Numbered from the stretch's first letter, positions 1 to 11,976 are shown. The stretch: DNA of 64,000 nt from Curvularia sp. ZM96 (GCA_022457065.1 JAJGBQ010000005.1:2790001-2854000); one strand, 5' to 3'. Notes: a model not told the origin generated them from the letters alone. Program-made: numbers and translations.

Positions 1-275
1 GGTCAGATAAATCCCTTTTTTAAATTCTTTTTTAGGTATGCCCGTAGCTTAGCATCATGCTCTGGCGCTATCGGGTACATTAGTCCTAGGCTCAACTTCG
101 CTCCTTCTTCTAAGATGATCTCGTGATCCCAATCTTAGTGTTTAGCTAGGTCTATTGCTTCGTTTTCTTCGAACAGTTCTCTAAACTCGTTCGTTCGGTA
201 TACATCCGGTATATCCAGTGGTAAGGGTCCGTCCGTCGTGGGCGCGACTCGTCTTATCCAAATAACTCCTACTTC

Positions 276-755
276 CTAAGGGTTCTTCGCATAGATTCTC
301 GCGATCTTATACGGTGAGATCTTGCCGAATCTCCCGTCCAGGGTTGAGCTCTGATTCGTCGGGCGAGTCTCTTTTCGTACTCCAGCAACCTTGCGCGCAG
401 GTTCTCGGCTAAGTATTGTCTTCTTTCGCCAATCGATGGCGGGGTTATGGGCATCCAGCCAGTCATAACCGATCAGCAGGTCCGTTTCTCCTAGGTCCAT
501 AATGCTGATATTCATTTGGCTTTCCGTGTCTGCCACTTTCAGTATCACCAACTCGGTCTCTAGCCTAATCGTGCCGCTTCCGTATGCCACGGGAATATCC
601 TCGGCCGATACTACTTCCAATAGAATCTTCTTATTCCGGTAGGGTATCCCGTATTTTTCTACTACTCGGGATAAGATCATAGTTCGCACAGCTCCGCTGT
701 CTATAGTCGCTTTCATCTTATGTCCGTGTACATGCACAATCGTCGTTAATTCCAA
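276..755 (-). pseudogene. Retropepsin-like protease fragment, left-edge element
   Basis: A 159-residue open frame holds an aspartic protease of retroviral type: the catalytic motif appears as IDSGAVRT about 20 residues in, followed by the flap and the hydrophobic segment DLLIGYDWL typical of gypsy proteases. The enzyme would cleave Gag-Pol. It is preceded by the Cys-rich block and leads toward reverse transcriptase at the window edge. The frame is open here but the polyprotein is interrupted elsewhere, so I treat it as part of a dead element. Confidence 0.8.
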
Positions 756-906
756 CGCACGATTACCAGTGACTTGTACTTGTCTGAGGGTCGTTTTAGG
801 GCTGCCTTCACCAGCGTGACCCGGTCCCTGGTGGCATCCTAGTTTTTAGCTAAGAGCGTCGGCCCTTTTCCGACCTCTTCCTTTCCTTAGGGAATTTTCC
901 GGCTTG

Positions 907-1722
907 TTATTTAGCTGCTAAGTGATCTAGACAGGCGTCCCTGTAGCATAATCTCCAATCACTATGCCCGTGAGGTACAAGGTTTCTTCCAGATATTTGT
1001 CCCCTAGTGGCTCTATTCTCGCGTCGTCGGTCTCGGTTCTTTCGATCAGTACTACGCGGAAAGTAACCGGTGTTTGCCTTTACCTTATAGTGTATCATAC
1101 ACTAGTCTTCCGTGCAAAAGATCCAGTGGATGTTCATGTATAGAATTATTTCCTCCAGTGTCTCTGGCGTCGGGATCTAATCCTTCGTCGTGTCATGAGT
1201 TTTGCATCCCACTGTTCGGCATTCCTTAGCCGCTATGGTTCTGTGTAGATAGTGGCTTTCTTGCCTTGCCGCGACTCGTTGTTCTCGATAGAATCGGCAC
1301 TTCTCTATACAGTTTATCCATTCCAGGCGTTCGTGCGCCTCTTAGTGCTCTTCCTGGTGGATGTGGCAATCCAACATCGGGCATTCTTCTGCCCACAGAT
1401 GTATATAGCAGCAGCTATGTTCATCTAGCTTGCTCCGTTCCTTTTCATCTGCGTGGTACATACAAAAATCCCTTTTGCAGTCGACCCAGTGGAAACGTTA
1501 GTAGATTTCCTCCTCCTTTTCATAGTCTTCCACTGGTCGGTACTCTGGTAGCGTGGGGTCCGTGAAGAGAGGTTGTTCCTCGAACGCCCTCCTAGCCATG
1601 GTGTCGGCCTCCAAGCCAGTAATGTTGAGTCGTCGAGCGCGATATATACAGGTATCCGCTACATAGGTGGCGTCGCCACACAGCCAACATCCCCCTTTCG
1701 CTAGTCGTTGCTGTATGTCCAT
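907..1722 (-). pseudogene. Cys-rich block between Gag and protease, left-edge element
   Basis: Two open fragments (1,498-1,722 and 907-1,098) correspond to the Cys/His-rich block of the element at 5,699-13,066. The first begins with a knuckle-like CWLCGDATYVADTC; the second ends with LCYRDACLDHLAAK. Finding the same block in the same position in a second copy shows it is a normal part of this family. Function unknown; the paired cysteines suggest metal binding (inference). Confidence 0.55.
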
Positions 1723-1879
1723 AGCGTCGATTTTCCAATCGGTGGGTTCCGGGGTTGCCTATCGCATAACCTCATTCGCCTAAACAGGTCTGGGAACCAC
1801 CTCGAAGTCGTCGTCTTCGTTTAAGCGTGCCTCTTCGTATAGGTCCATATCGCTGAGATTATCGTTCAAATCCTTAATA

Positions 1880-2982
1880 GATGGTAAGATAGATGGCTGA
1901 GCCTTCAGCATCTTAATCTTCACCACTGCTTATTTGCTGACTTCTTCCCCAGGGCAGTCTCTGCGAAAGTGTCCTAACTCTCCGCACCCGAGACATGCTT
2001 TGTTATCGTAACGCCTCTAGCGTTCTTCCTTAGAAAGGCCGTCTTTGCCTTTTCCGCGGGATTTCTTGTTCTTAGACTTCTCCTATACTTTTCCGGCCAT
2101 AATAGTGTCACCATCTTTGTCCTTGTTGCTGCGGTGTTTCTTAGTGTTGGCTGTCGTGGGCTGGAACTGTTTCCTTTTCTGCTCGTTCCTTTCCCATAGC
2201 CTATGGTCGATGCGCGTAGCTAGCTCGATCAATACGTGCAACGTTTCCGGTTCATCGTGGTGTACAAGTCCGTCTTTAACATTTTCCTTTAGTCCTGCTT
2301 CGTATGCCGTACGAAGCGATGCGTCGTTCCAATCGATCCTAGACTAGAGTTGCTTGAACTCAGCCGTATACGCGGATACCGACTTAGTTTGGCGCAAACG
2401 AGTAATCGCTCTTTCCGCTTATTTCTTTTCGTCTATCTCGCCGAAGATGCGTCCCATTTCCGTTTTAAAGTTTTCCCAGCTCTCAAACAGCTCCTATGTT
2501 TCTTCCTTAGTCCCATAGTTGTCTGTGTCCTTCAGGAAGTCCTTAACGTATGGCTACACCCATCTAGCTACCTTGCCCTTCATATACGTACTAGCTAGTA
2601 GAATCTTTTCCTGGTCGTTAGGTACTCCGTGATATTCGCTGTAGAGATCGGTGCTAGTTAGGAACGTCCACAAGTCGTTATGACTTCCATCGAACTTCTC
2701 CGGTGGCGCTATCTTGGGTTTCGCGGTAGTTCTTTTCTCGTTAGGGGTGGCCATCAGCTAGCTCGTGAGCTGATTGATCATTTCCTGCATGCCAGCCATC
2801 TACTATGCTTGGATCGTGGCCTGTCGCCTAAGATTTCGCAGTTCTCGCACATGACGCCTATTGTCGTCCTCGTCGTCACTTAGGGTCAGCATCTCATCGT
2901 CGAGTGCTAGATTAGGCCTAGATGCTAAACCTTAAGCCAGTCCCTAGGCACCATCCTGAGATTGAGGATGTGCGTGAGACAT
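1880..2982 (-). pseudogene. Gag remnant of the left-edge gypsy element
   Basis: Minus-strand Gag coding region starting at an ATG at 2,982, broken by several stops. A retrotransposon-gag domain is recognisable around 2,554-2,754 (segment ending KGKVARW). A CCHC zinc knuckle of the form C-x2-C-x4-H-x4-C lies near 1,945-2,002, with all four ligands intact. Gag would form the particle and bind element RNA through the knuckle. The stops fit RIP of Gln and Trp codons, so no full Gag can be made. Confidence 0.75.
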
Positions 2983-3045
2983 CTTGAATCTTAATCGGGC
3001 GTACTATTAGTTAAATCCTTCCACAGAATCCATAGGTGGTCAAAG

Positions 3046-3517
3046 TATTACACGGGGGTTCGCTATACTCATCTAGTCTCGGTCCAGGTTAGGGCGAGAC
3101 TTGTATAAAGTATTCCGTGCGATTATTTTCTGGCGATTCATAGTAGAGAGAAGTTATAGGAGTTTAACCGAATAAAGTAATAATTAATTCTATATAAAAT
3201 AGAACAACTAAGTATCAATCTGTATAAGAGAAGAACTTATAAGAGTTAACCACAACGAATATAATAATAAAATTCAACCCATTCTTATATCTATTACCTC
3301 TAGTCCTGCCATCCCGTCCATCCCATCTTGGCGGGAGGTTTGGGATGGCGCCGCCATCCCTTCATGTACTGCCATCCCGGATAGTCAGTCTTGGCGGGAT
3401 GGCACATCACGTGACTCCCAAGCCCCGCGATGGTCATTACCTTTTGACGTGGACGTGGTTGGTCCTCAACCTCGTTGCCCTGCGTCAAGGAGAGATCCTT
3501 CGCTGTTACTTGTAACA
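3046..3517 (-). repeat. 5' LTR of the left-edge gypsy element
   Basis: Read on the minus strand the LTR starts TGTTACAAGTAACAG at 3,517 and ends CCCCCGTGTAATA at 3,046; the terminal TGTAACA has become TGTAATA, a RIP-type change. It is 472 bp, aligns along its length with the 480-bp LTRs of the element at 5,699-13,066, and is followed by the same leader (CTTTGACCACC). It differs in the U3 middle, where GGGATGGC-like units repeat several times (about 3,305-3,400). Confidence 0.88.
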
Positions 3518-5219
3518 GTAGAGATGCGGGAGATGCGCGAAAGATAGCCACTACTATAAGAGCTATAGCAAAGTAGTAATAAAGTGCGTGCTGTGCGGAG
3601 GACTGCACGAGTCGTTTAGCAGAAACTATTAGATACTATACCTACTGTAAGTAGTTGAGTGTGTAGAAAGTGTATTGTGTATCTCCCTGTGTATCATGAT
3701 AGGAGCAAGTTTAAATACAGAGGTATTAGTCAGTGGGTAACCACGTGACTATACATGGTACTTCTGGGCTTACACCTACCTTAATATAAATAGAGTATTT
3801 TGTATAATCTAGCTTAATATAAGAAAGTAGGGCGAAGTATATAATAGCTTAATAAACGACGAAGAGTTGCAAGACGTGTTAGTAGTAGCTATCTAGGAGC
3901 TACATGCACGGAGGATCTAGGGTTGGCTACTAACGACGCCCATGCTCTACTATAAGTAGACTAAGATAGTGCCATCGACCTAGCGAGAAGGAAGATAGCT
4001 AATACGGAGCATGTTGTGGGTAAATAGAGAGATAGAGGCGGAACAGGTGCGGGTAGAGTCGCCAGACTTAATAGCAGCGATTATCTGGCTACATGAGCGT
4101 TAGGTGTTAGTAGTATTAGTATACATACTAGGAGAAGACCAGCAAGCGCTATAAGACGTATGTAATAAGATGTACAAAGTAATTATAGAGACGAGATAAA
4201 GGGCTAGCACAGTAGTAGACGTGGTGCTAGCTAGCGACTTTAATTAGCATAACTAGCTATAGGGAGGAGAGGACGTAACGCTAGTTAGACAAGACGAGGC
4301 AGACCCGATTATTGATCTAATAATAGAACACGCGCTTAGCAGCCTGCTCTTGCGCGGCACTAAGACATAGTAGTGCGGAGGCTACGAGACGATAATTAAT
4401 CTAGTATTAGCGTCTAAAGAGCTAGCAGATATAGTGCTAAGATGCGCTACTTATAATACTGAGCACGGCTCTGACTACTAAATAATCGAGACGATCTTTG
4501 ACAGCTCCGTGCTAGTACTGTAGTAGTAAGAGCAGCTTCTACTTAAGAACGTACTATAGAAAGCAATTAACGATAGGATCGCTAGAACGCTTGGCGGGAC
4601 CCCACTAGCGGGCACGACGTAGTAGAGGACTAATAGACTGATGGCGGCGGTACTAGAGGCGGTACACGCACTAATACCTAGGGCTAAGCCGTCACTATAC
4701 GCGAAGAGGTGGTGGACGCAGGATCTGACATAGCTACGCCGCATCTACACGCACTAGAGGAACTAAGCGAGAGCCGCGAGATGGTCAGGTGTTGCCAGGC
4801 TAGACCTAGAGAAGACGGCAAAAGGAGTATCGAAGTAGTACTATAATGCTATTCGATAGTAGAAGAGAAAATACTAGGACGACTTCCTGGCGGACAATAA
4901 TAACATCTAGAACGCGGCTAAGTACTTAAAGGCGGGCAACGAGGCGTTCGGGACAGTCCTAGCGCTTCGCAGAATAGATAGTACAACTACGAGCGACTAT
5001 GAAGAATAAGCTGAGGAGCTGCTTAGCACCTTCTTCTCTCTACTTCCTAGTAGTATTGATAACGAGGGAGCTAGGCCACAGAGAGCACCTGTGGTAATGC
5101 CGACTATCACGCTCGAAGAGGTAGAAAGGTAGTTACACGCCGCTAAGTTATAGAAAGCATCTAGAAACGACGGACTACCTATCGTAGTATAGAAGTAGGT
5201 CTAGCTAGTAGTGAAAGAC
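3518..5219 (+). mobile_element. LINE (APE endonuclease/RT/RNase H), 5' segment
   Basis: Plus-strand non-LTR retrotransposon, heavily mutated by RIP. The AP-endonuclease domain starts near 3,890 (a mutated QEPH motif), passes a GDFN-like motif, here ASDFN, at about 4,222-4,240, and ends near 4,468-4,490 with the SDH motif changed to SDY. The linker and N-terminal RT follow, with a KAPG-DGLP-type motif near 5,155-5,180. The frame breaks at 5,219, where a gypsy element is inserted (target AAGAC at 5,215-5,219), and resumes at 23,183. The first 300 bases (3,518-3,830) hold no domain I recognise. Confidence 0.85.
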
Positions 5220-5646
5220 TGTTACGAACCTGAGAGACGAGGGCAAGAGCAGAAGTTAAGGAAAGAGGAATCACCGTGTCCCTCTCTTGCGACCCTCATT
5301 CAGGCCAGCCTATATAAGCTAATGACGTGTGTTTTACAAGACTTGGCGGAACGCTACTATAGAACAAGTCACGTGTGTTCTATATATATTACGAAGTTCT
5401 ATAAAGTACCACGCGCGGAATATGGCGAAACAATATAGAACGATAGAACACCACACAAGTATATAGGATAGGCATTAGGCCCTTATAGCTTAATGTGTTT
5501 AACTTAAGTTACGAGTATAAGTATAATATAAGAGTTACTTATAGAGAACTGTTTATATTACCCTATTACTTTATCCGCGAAAACTAACCTTAGAGTCTTA
5601 ATACTAGAAGTCTTATATTACTTCTACTTAAGATCTACTCTTAATA
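5220..5646 (+). repeat. 5' LTR of gypsy element G-B
   Basis: The LTR begins TGTTACGAACCTGAGAG and ends CTCTTAATA, the last being TTAACA altered by RIP; the 3' LTR retains TTAACA. Length is 427 bp. After subtracting the pogo insertion and its duplicated TA, the 3' LTR (20,907-23,182) is also 427 bp. A TATATAG box at 5,460-5,466 lies 35 bp upstream of GTGTTTAA (5,495-5,502), the putative transcript start and self-primer. Confidence 0.92.
5460..5466 (+). promoter_or_regulatory. TATA-like box in the G-B LTR
   Basis: TATATAG lies 35 bp upstream of GTGTTTAA (5,495), a spacing expected for TATA-directed initiation. The G-A LTR has TATAAG the same distance upstream of its GTGGTCAA, so the layout is shared by both families. 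Confidence 0.5.
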
Positions 5647-5658
5647 CTTTGAACACCC
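5647..5658 (+). other. Putative primer-binding site of G-B
   Basis: CTTTGAACACCC directly follows the 5' LTR. It does not start with TGG, so it is not complementary to a tRNA CCA end. TTGAACAC (5,649-5,656) can pair with GTGTTTAA at 5,495-5,502 in the LTR, with one G-U pair (or a C-to-T RIP change). This resembles the self-priming known for the Tf1/sushi group. Confidence 0.5.
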
Positions 5659-5698
5659 TTACGATGAGCGACATTGCTATAAATACCCTAGACGCTTT

Positions 5699-6178
5699 TG
5701 TTACAAGTAACAGCGAAGGATCTCTCCTGGACGAGGGCCGCAGGTTGGAGACCATTGGGCGCCACGCCAAAAGGTAATGATCACCGCGGGGCGATGGTCA
5801 CGTGACTGCCGTCACGCTAAGGACAACCGTCAGTGATGGCAGGAGCATATATGATAGCAGGGAGCTATTATAGCAGACAGGACCGTTAGTAATGGCAAGG
5901 GCCGCTCTAACGGACAGGTAGATGGCAATAGGTATAAGAATGGGTTAGATTTCATTATTACACTCGTTGTGGTCAACTCTTATAAGTTCTTCTCTTACAT
6001 AGATTAATACTTAGTTATTCTATCGATATAGAATTAATTGTTTGTTTTACATTTAGTTAAACTCCTATAACTTCTCTCTACTACGAATCGCTAGAAAACA
6101 ATCGCACGGAATACTTTATACAAGTCTCGCCCTAACCTAGACCGAGACTAGGTGAGTATCGCGAACCCCCGTGTAACA
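5699..6178 (+). repeat. 5' LTR of G-A
   Basis: 480 bp, from TGTTACAAGTAACAG to CCCCCGTGTAACA; the short terminal inverted repeat is TGTTACA/TGTAACA. Differences from the 3' LTR are almost all CA/TA or TG/TA, for example GACCATTGGG here against GACTATTAGG there, which is RIP rather than random drift. Confidence 0.96.
5933..5938 (+). promoter_or_regulatory. TATA-like box in the G-A LTR
   Basis: TATAAG lies 36 bp upstream of GTGGTCAA (5,969-5,976), the putative transcript start and self-primer. The left-edge relative keeps TATAAG at the corresponding place. Confidence 0.5.
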
Positions 6179-6189
6179 CTTTGACCACC
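6179..6189 (+). other. Putative primer-binding site of G-A
   Basis: CTTTGACCACC immediately follows the 5' LTR. Its TTGACCAC (6,181-6,188) is a perfect 8-nt complement of GTGGTCAA at 5,969-5,976 in the LTR, 36 bp downstream of the TATA-like box. No tRNA 3'-end complement (TGG...) is present, so self-priming of the Tf1 kind is the simplest reading. Confidence 0.55.
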
Positions 6190-6267
6190 TATAGATTCTA
6201 TAGAAGGATTTAACTAACAGTCGCTCGACTAAGCAAGATAGCTTATTAAGGCAACCTAGCGGATGTC

Positions 6268-7305
6268 CCTAGCATGGGATCCGACCGAAGGCCCGAGAAT
6301 GATGAGATGCTCACACCTAGTGATGGAGAGGAACCTGAGGTGGAATCTACTCCTAGGGAGTTAGTAGCTAAGCTTAAGCGACAGGCAAGGGAGCAAGCTA
6401 AGTAGCTGGCAGATATGCAGAGTCTAGTCAACTAGCTTATAGGATAGCTTATAGCTACGCCGAACGAGAGGCCACTTCTGAAGCCTAAGATAGGTATACC
6501 TAAGAAATACGAAGAAGGACGTAACGAACTAAGAACGTTTCTCACTAACGTCGACCTCTATTGCGGACTTAACTAGGTTCCTAACGACTAAGAAAAGATT
6601 CTTATAGCAAGCATACTCCTAAAGGGAAGGGCAGCCATGTAGATGTAGCCACACGTGAAGAATTTCATGTCGTTACCTGACACCTACGGAACTAAGGACG
6701 AAACTAAGGCGCTGTTCTAAGACTGGAACGCCTTTAAGGAAGAAATGGGACGCATTTTCGGAGAAGTGGACGCCAAGAACTAGGCAGAGAAAGCGATAAC
6801 TCGCCTGAGGCAAACTAAGTCAGTATCCGCGTATACGGCCGAGTTCAAGCAACTCTAGGCTAGGATTGACTAGGACGACGCAGCCCTTTGGACGGTATTC
6901 GAAGCGGGCTTGAAAGAAAATGTCAAAGACGGTCTAGTATATTATGATAAACCCGAGACGCTACAAGCTCTAATCGAGCTAGCCACACGCATCGATAACA
7001 GGCTATAGGAAAGGAACGAGTAGAAGAAGAGACAGTTCTAGCCTACAACAGCAAACATAAAGAAATAGCGCAACTGAACTGATAAAGACGGAGATACTAT
7101 CATAACGGGCAAGGTACAAGAAAAGACTAAAGACAAGAAAAGAAACCCTAGGAAGTACAACGATAGACTGTCTAAGGAAGAGCGCCAGAGGCGTTACGAC
7201 AGCAAAGCATGTCTCGGATGCGGGGAGTTAGGACACTTCCGCAGAGACTGCCCTAGGAACGAAGTCAAGCAAGCAGTGGTGAAGATTAGGATGATGAAAG
7301 CATAA
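6268..7305 (+). pseudogene. Gag of G-A
   Basis: A Gag reading frame with several RIP stops. An N-terminal Lys/Gln-rich helix is followed by a retrotransposon-gag domain (about 6,480-7,020) and a CCHC knuckle at about 7,207-7,255 whose C, C, H and C ligands are all present (CLGCGELGHFRRDC). It would package element RNA. The stops fall at former Gln and Trp codons. Confidence 0.8.
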
Positions 7306-7499
7306 CTATCTATCTTACTATCTATAGAGGAGTTAAACGACAACCTTAGCGACATAGACTTATACGAAGAAGCACGCTTGAACGAAGAAGACGACTTCGA
7401 GGTAGTACCTAGACCCGCCTAGATGAACGAGGTCACGAGATGGGCAACCCTAGAACCTACCGATTAGAAAATCGAGGACAAGGAAATAGACTAACGACT

Positions 7500-8340
7500 A
7501 AGTAGAGGGGAATGTTGGGTGTGTGGCGATGCCACCCACGTGGCGGATACCTGTGCGTATCGCGCCCGACGACTCACCGTCACCGGCATGGAGGCCGACG
7601 CCATAGTTAGAAAAGCGTTCGAGGAACAGCCTTTCTTCGTAGACCCTACCCTACTAGCGTTCCGACTAGCGGAAGACCACGAAAGGGAGAAAGAACTCTA
7701 TTAGAGGCTTTACTAGGTCGACTGCAGAAGGGATTTCTGCATGTACTACGCAGATAAGAAGGAACGGAGCAAGCTAGACGAACATAGCTGCTGCCACATG
7801 CATCTATAGGCAAACGAATACCTAATGTTAGATTGTCACATCTACAAGGAAGAACACTAAGAGGCGCACGAGCGCCTAGAGTGGATCAATTGTGTAGAGA
7901 AATGCCGATTCTATCGAGAATAGCGAATCGCGGCAAGGCAGGAGAGCCACTACCTACACAGGACGATAACGGCCAAGGAATGCCGAACAGTGGGATGTAA
8001 GATGCATGACACGACGAAGGATCAGATCCCGATGCTAGAGACACTAGAGGAAATGATGCCACACATGAATATCTACTAGACCTTTTGCACGGAAGATTAG
8101 TGTACGATATACTATGACGTAAAAGCAAATAGCGGTTACTTTCCACAACGAACTGATCGAAAGAACCGAGATCGACAGCGCAATAGGACCACGCGCAATA
8201 GGGAACGGACACCCGGAAGAGAACTTGTACCACATGGGCATAGTAATTAGAGATTATGCTACAAGGACGCCTGTCTAGATCACTTAGCAGCCAAATAACA
8301 AGCCAGAAAACTCCCTAAGGAAAGGAAGAAGTCGGAAAAG
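7500..8340 (+). pseudogene. Cys/His-rich block between Gag knuckle and protease, G-A
   Basis: About 280 codons between the zinc knuckle and the protease, mostly one frame with RIP stops. It starts with CWVCGDATHVADTC and contains further cysteine pairs (C-x4-C, CCHMH, C-x3-C, ECRTVGC, C-x4-C) and ends LCYKDACLDHLAAK before a basic stretch. Canonical gypsy Gag has one or two short knuckles here. The block recurs in the left-edge copy (907-1,722). I recognise no named domain; multiple metal-binding fingers are an inference from the spacing. Confidence 0.55.
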
Positions 8341-8455
8341 AGCCGACGCTCTTAACTAAAAAACTAGGATGCCACTAGGGACAGGGTCACGCTAGTGAAG
8401 GCAGTTCTAAAACGACCCTTAAGGAAGTACGGAATGTAGGAAGACGTGAGTCTAG

Positions 8456-8830
8456 GTTGACTGCGACTGCATACGTACTAGGAAATAAGCTGTCAGCTCT
8501 AGTGGATAGTGGAGTAGCGAGGACAGTTATATCCCCAAAAGCTATAGAGAAATATAGGATACCCTATCGGGCTAAGAAAAAGCTAATACGAGTGGTATTA
8601 GCCGACGACAGTCCCACAGTGTATAGGAGCGGCTTTATAAGACTAGAAACGCAGTTAGTGCTAGTGACCGTGGCTAACATGCGGAGTTAAATGAATATTG
8701 ATATTATAGACCTCGGAGAGGAAGAAATGTTAATTAGTTATAATTAGCTAGATACCTATAACCTAGCTATCGACTGGCAGAAACAGACTATACTTAGCCG
8801 AGAACCTGCGCGCAAGGTTGCTGGAGTACG
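8456..8830 (+). pseudogene. Retropepsin-like protease of G-A
   Basis: Aspartic protease with catalytic VDSGVART near 8,500, followed by the flap segment and a degraded LLIGYDWL-like motif near 8,725. A stop interrupts it at about 8,688. It corresponds to the open fragment at 276-755 in the left-edge copy. Confidence 0.8.
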
Positions 8831-9099
8831 AAAAGAGATACGCCCAACGAATTAGAGCTCACCTAAAGACGGGAGATTCGGCAAGATCTCACCACATAAG
8901 ATCGCGAGAATCTATGCGAAGGACCCTTAGCAAGTAAGAGTTATATAGATAAGACGAGTCGCGACCACGAAGGAAGGACCCTTACTACTGGATATACTAG
9001 ATGTATACTAAACGAACGAGTTTAGAGAACTGTTCGAGGAAAACGAGGCAATAGACCTAGCTGAACACCAAGATTGGGATCACGAGATCGTCTTAGAAG

Positions 9100-11935
9100 A
9101 AGGAGTAAAGTTGACGCTAGAAGGAATGTACCTAATAGCGCCCGAGCACGATGCTAAGCTACGGGAATACCTCCGAAAGAACTTAAAGAAGGGATTTATT
9201 CGACCAGGACATAGCCCGATGGCCTCACCGATACTGTTCGTAAAGAAGCCTAACGGTAAATAGCGACTATGTGTCGACTACCGAAGGTTGAACGCTAGCA
9301 CGCGAAAGAATCGATATCTCTTACTACTAATATTAGAGCTTATAGATCGACTCTAAGGAGCCAAGTAGTTTACGAAGTTCGATGTTCGAGAAGGATTTTA
9401 CAGAATTAGAATCAAGAAAGGAGACGAATGGAAAACAGCGTTCAAGACAAAGTATAGACTGTACGAGTATACGGTTATGCTATTCGGCCTAACGAATGCG
9501 CCGGCAACCTTTTAGTTAGTTATTAACAGCGCTCTCTACGAGTACCTTAGAACCTTTATTACCGTATATTTAGACGATGTACTAGTGTACTCTAGCGGGA
9601 CTCTCGAAGAACATATCGAACATGTAAAGAAAGTGCTTAGGAAGCTTAAGAAATACAAGCTGTACCTATAGCTAGGAAAATGCGAATTCCACGTTAAAGA
9701 AACGGAATTCCTAGGCTTCATCATCTTAACCGAAGGAGTTAAAATGAACCCGAAAAAAATCGCGACTGTACAGGAATGGCCTAAACCTAAAATAGTCAAG
9801 GACGTGTAATCCTTCCTAGGATTTGCTAATTATTATCGGAAGTTTATCAAAGATTATTCAAAAATCACCGCACCACTCTCCGAGATCACGAAGAAAGAAG
9901 TAGGATTCTAGTAGAACGAGGAACATTAGAAGGCGTTTAACCGGATCAAACAGATCTTCCTTGAAGCACCCGTACTAGAAATGTACGACCTAAGACGAAA
10001 GACGCGAGTTAAGACCGACGCGTTAGACTATGCACTTGGAGCTGTATTGTCACAGCAGTGCCTAGATAGGAAATAGAGACTAGTGTTCTACTATTCTAGG
10101 AAGTTCTTAGGAGTAGAACTTAATTACGATGTTCACGATAAGGAACTACTTAGAGTAGTCGATGCCTTTAAACAATAGGAAGTGTACCTGTTAGGACTCC
10201 CAGACACGATCAAGGTTTTTACCGATCACTAGAACTTAGCGAGTTTCATGACGACTAAGAAACTTAACTGAAGATAAGTCCGATAGGCTAAGATATTAGC
10301 TTAGTTCGACTTTAAGATCACGCATCGAGCAAGATCGCTTAATAGAGCAGCGGATGCCCTAAGCCGAAGATCCGACCTACGCGAAAAGGGTCACTAGAAA
10401 CCACACGATGCGGTACTTAAGAAGATGCCCGACGGCAGCTTAAGGTACAACCAACTAGAACTAGCTAGAGTAGCTAAGGTAGCCGTGTTGACGGATACTC
10501 TGCAGCAACAGTGGCAGCAGAAAGCAGCTAAATGGAAGCTAGACACTGACGACCCCAAGCAGGAAGCACTGCTATAGGACGATAAGGAGTACTACTGCAT
10601 GATTTGGAAGGACTAAATATACGTACCTCCACACATGAGGACGGACCTCATACGAGACCTGCACGAGTCCCTAGAATACGGACATGCAGGGGTTGAAGAA
10701 ATAGTTAGGCGACTAACAAGAGTATTCATAATACTATGCTTGCGAGCAAAGGTGTAGAAGATCCTAGGCAACTGTTTGGCATGTTACTAGAACAAGCCTA
10801 AGAGACATAAGCCCTACGGCCTGTTACAACCCTTACCGCCACCGACACGACTATAGAGTAGCGTGATAATAGACTTTATAGTGAAGCTCCCGAAGTTACT
10901 AAAACCAGGATTAGCTCGACTTTGCGACACTATCCTAGTAATCGTGTGCCGATTAACTAAAGGGGCAAAGTTCGTGCCTACGGAAGAGACTATTACGGCA
11001 GAAGAATGCGCGTACGAAGTCACTAAGGCGCTAGTATTAGAGTATGGAATGCCTAAGGAATTTATTACGGACAGAGACAAGCTGTTCACTTCGAAGTATT
11101 AGTTAACGTTCTTAGCAAAGATAGGAGTAAAGAAGAAGCTATCGACTAGCTTCCACCTAGAAACTGACGGACAGACGGAACGAATAAACTAAACGCTAGA
11201 ACAATACTTGCGAATGTACGCCAACAAGCTGTAAGATAACTAGGTTAAACTCTTGCCAACAGCACAATTAGCCTACAATAGCACGAGATCGGCGACCACG
11301 AAGCACTCGCCGCACTACGCTAATTACGGGTATAAGCTAGTTGCTTATCGAGACCCGAAAGACATTAAAAGTATCGCAGTTGGAGCAGACGATAAAGCTC
11401 GACTAATGCGGGAACTGCACGAAGAATTAAGTAAGAACATCGCTTATAGGAATCTCACGATGTCTAAAGCCGCGAATAAGCAAAGGATTAAGAGACTAAC
11501 CTTTAAGAAGAGGGACAAAGTTTTCTTGTCACGACAAAACCTGAAAACTAAGCGACCAAGCAAAAAACTGGATAATCTCCGATTAGGACCGTTTAAAATT
11601 CTAGAGAAGTTAGGACTAGTAAACTACAAACTCCGGTTACTACTAGGCATGCGCATACATGACGTTTTTTACAAGAAACTATTAGAACTAGCACCCTAAA
11701 ACGCTAAGCTAGTAGAAGACATAGAGCTTAAAGACGACGAGTACGTAGTTAAAGAAATTAAGGACCTACGGAAGATTGGTAGTTAGTGGAAGTACTTAGT
11801 TAAGTGGTAAGGATGGCTAGAGAGCTATAACACTTAGGAGCCTGAAGGAAACCTGACGAACTACAAGTTACTAGTACGTGAGTACTACTAGAAACATCTA
11901 AAGAAACGAGAACTAGGTTCTTAAGGGAAAGGAAG
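9100..11935 (+). pseudogene. Pol of G-A: RT, RNase H, integrase, chromodomain
   Basis: Reverse transcriptase spans about 9,110-9,700, with the active-site motif YLDD intact near 9,568-9,579. RNase H lies around 9,960-10,330. Integrase covers about 10,620-11,500, including the core DFIVKLP segment near 10,871 and the open fragments 10,863-11,102 and 11,253-11,699. A chromodomain follows at about 11,730-11,880 (segments EYVVKEI and YLVKW). In-frame stops at former Gln/Trp codons make it non-functional; no frameshift is obvious in the parts I read. Confidence 0.85.
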
Positions 11936-11976
11936 TAATTAAGGGAAAAAGGGTCAAAAGAAGCGTCAGCCTATAA

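Larger units (their letters stand above)
1..3517 (-). mobile_element. Ty3/gypsy element (G-A family), 5' part, cut by left edge
   Basis: A minus-strand LTR retrotransposon runs from its 5' LTR (3,046-3,517) through gag, a Cys-rich block and protease; reverse transcriptase would continue beyond position 1. Its protein fragments match those of the full element at 5,699-13,066 (same protease context, same Cys-rich block), so it is the same or a sister family. Scattered in-frame TAG/TAA stops at former CAG/CAA/TGG codons indicate RIP, lighter than in G-B. The bases outside the LTR are GTAGA (3,518-3,522), the presumed target duplication; the partner copy is off the window. Confidence 0.9.
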
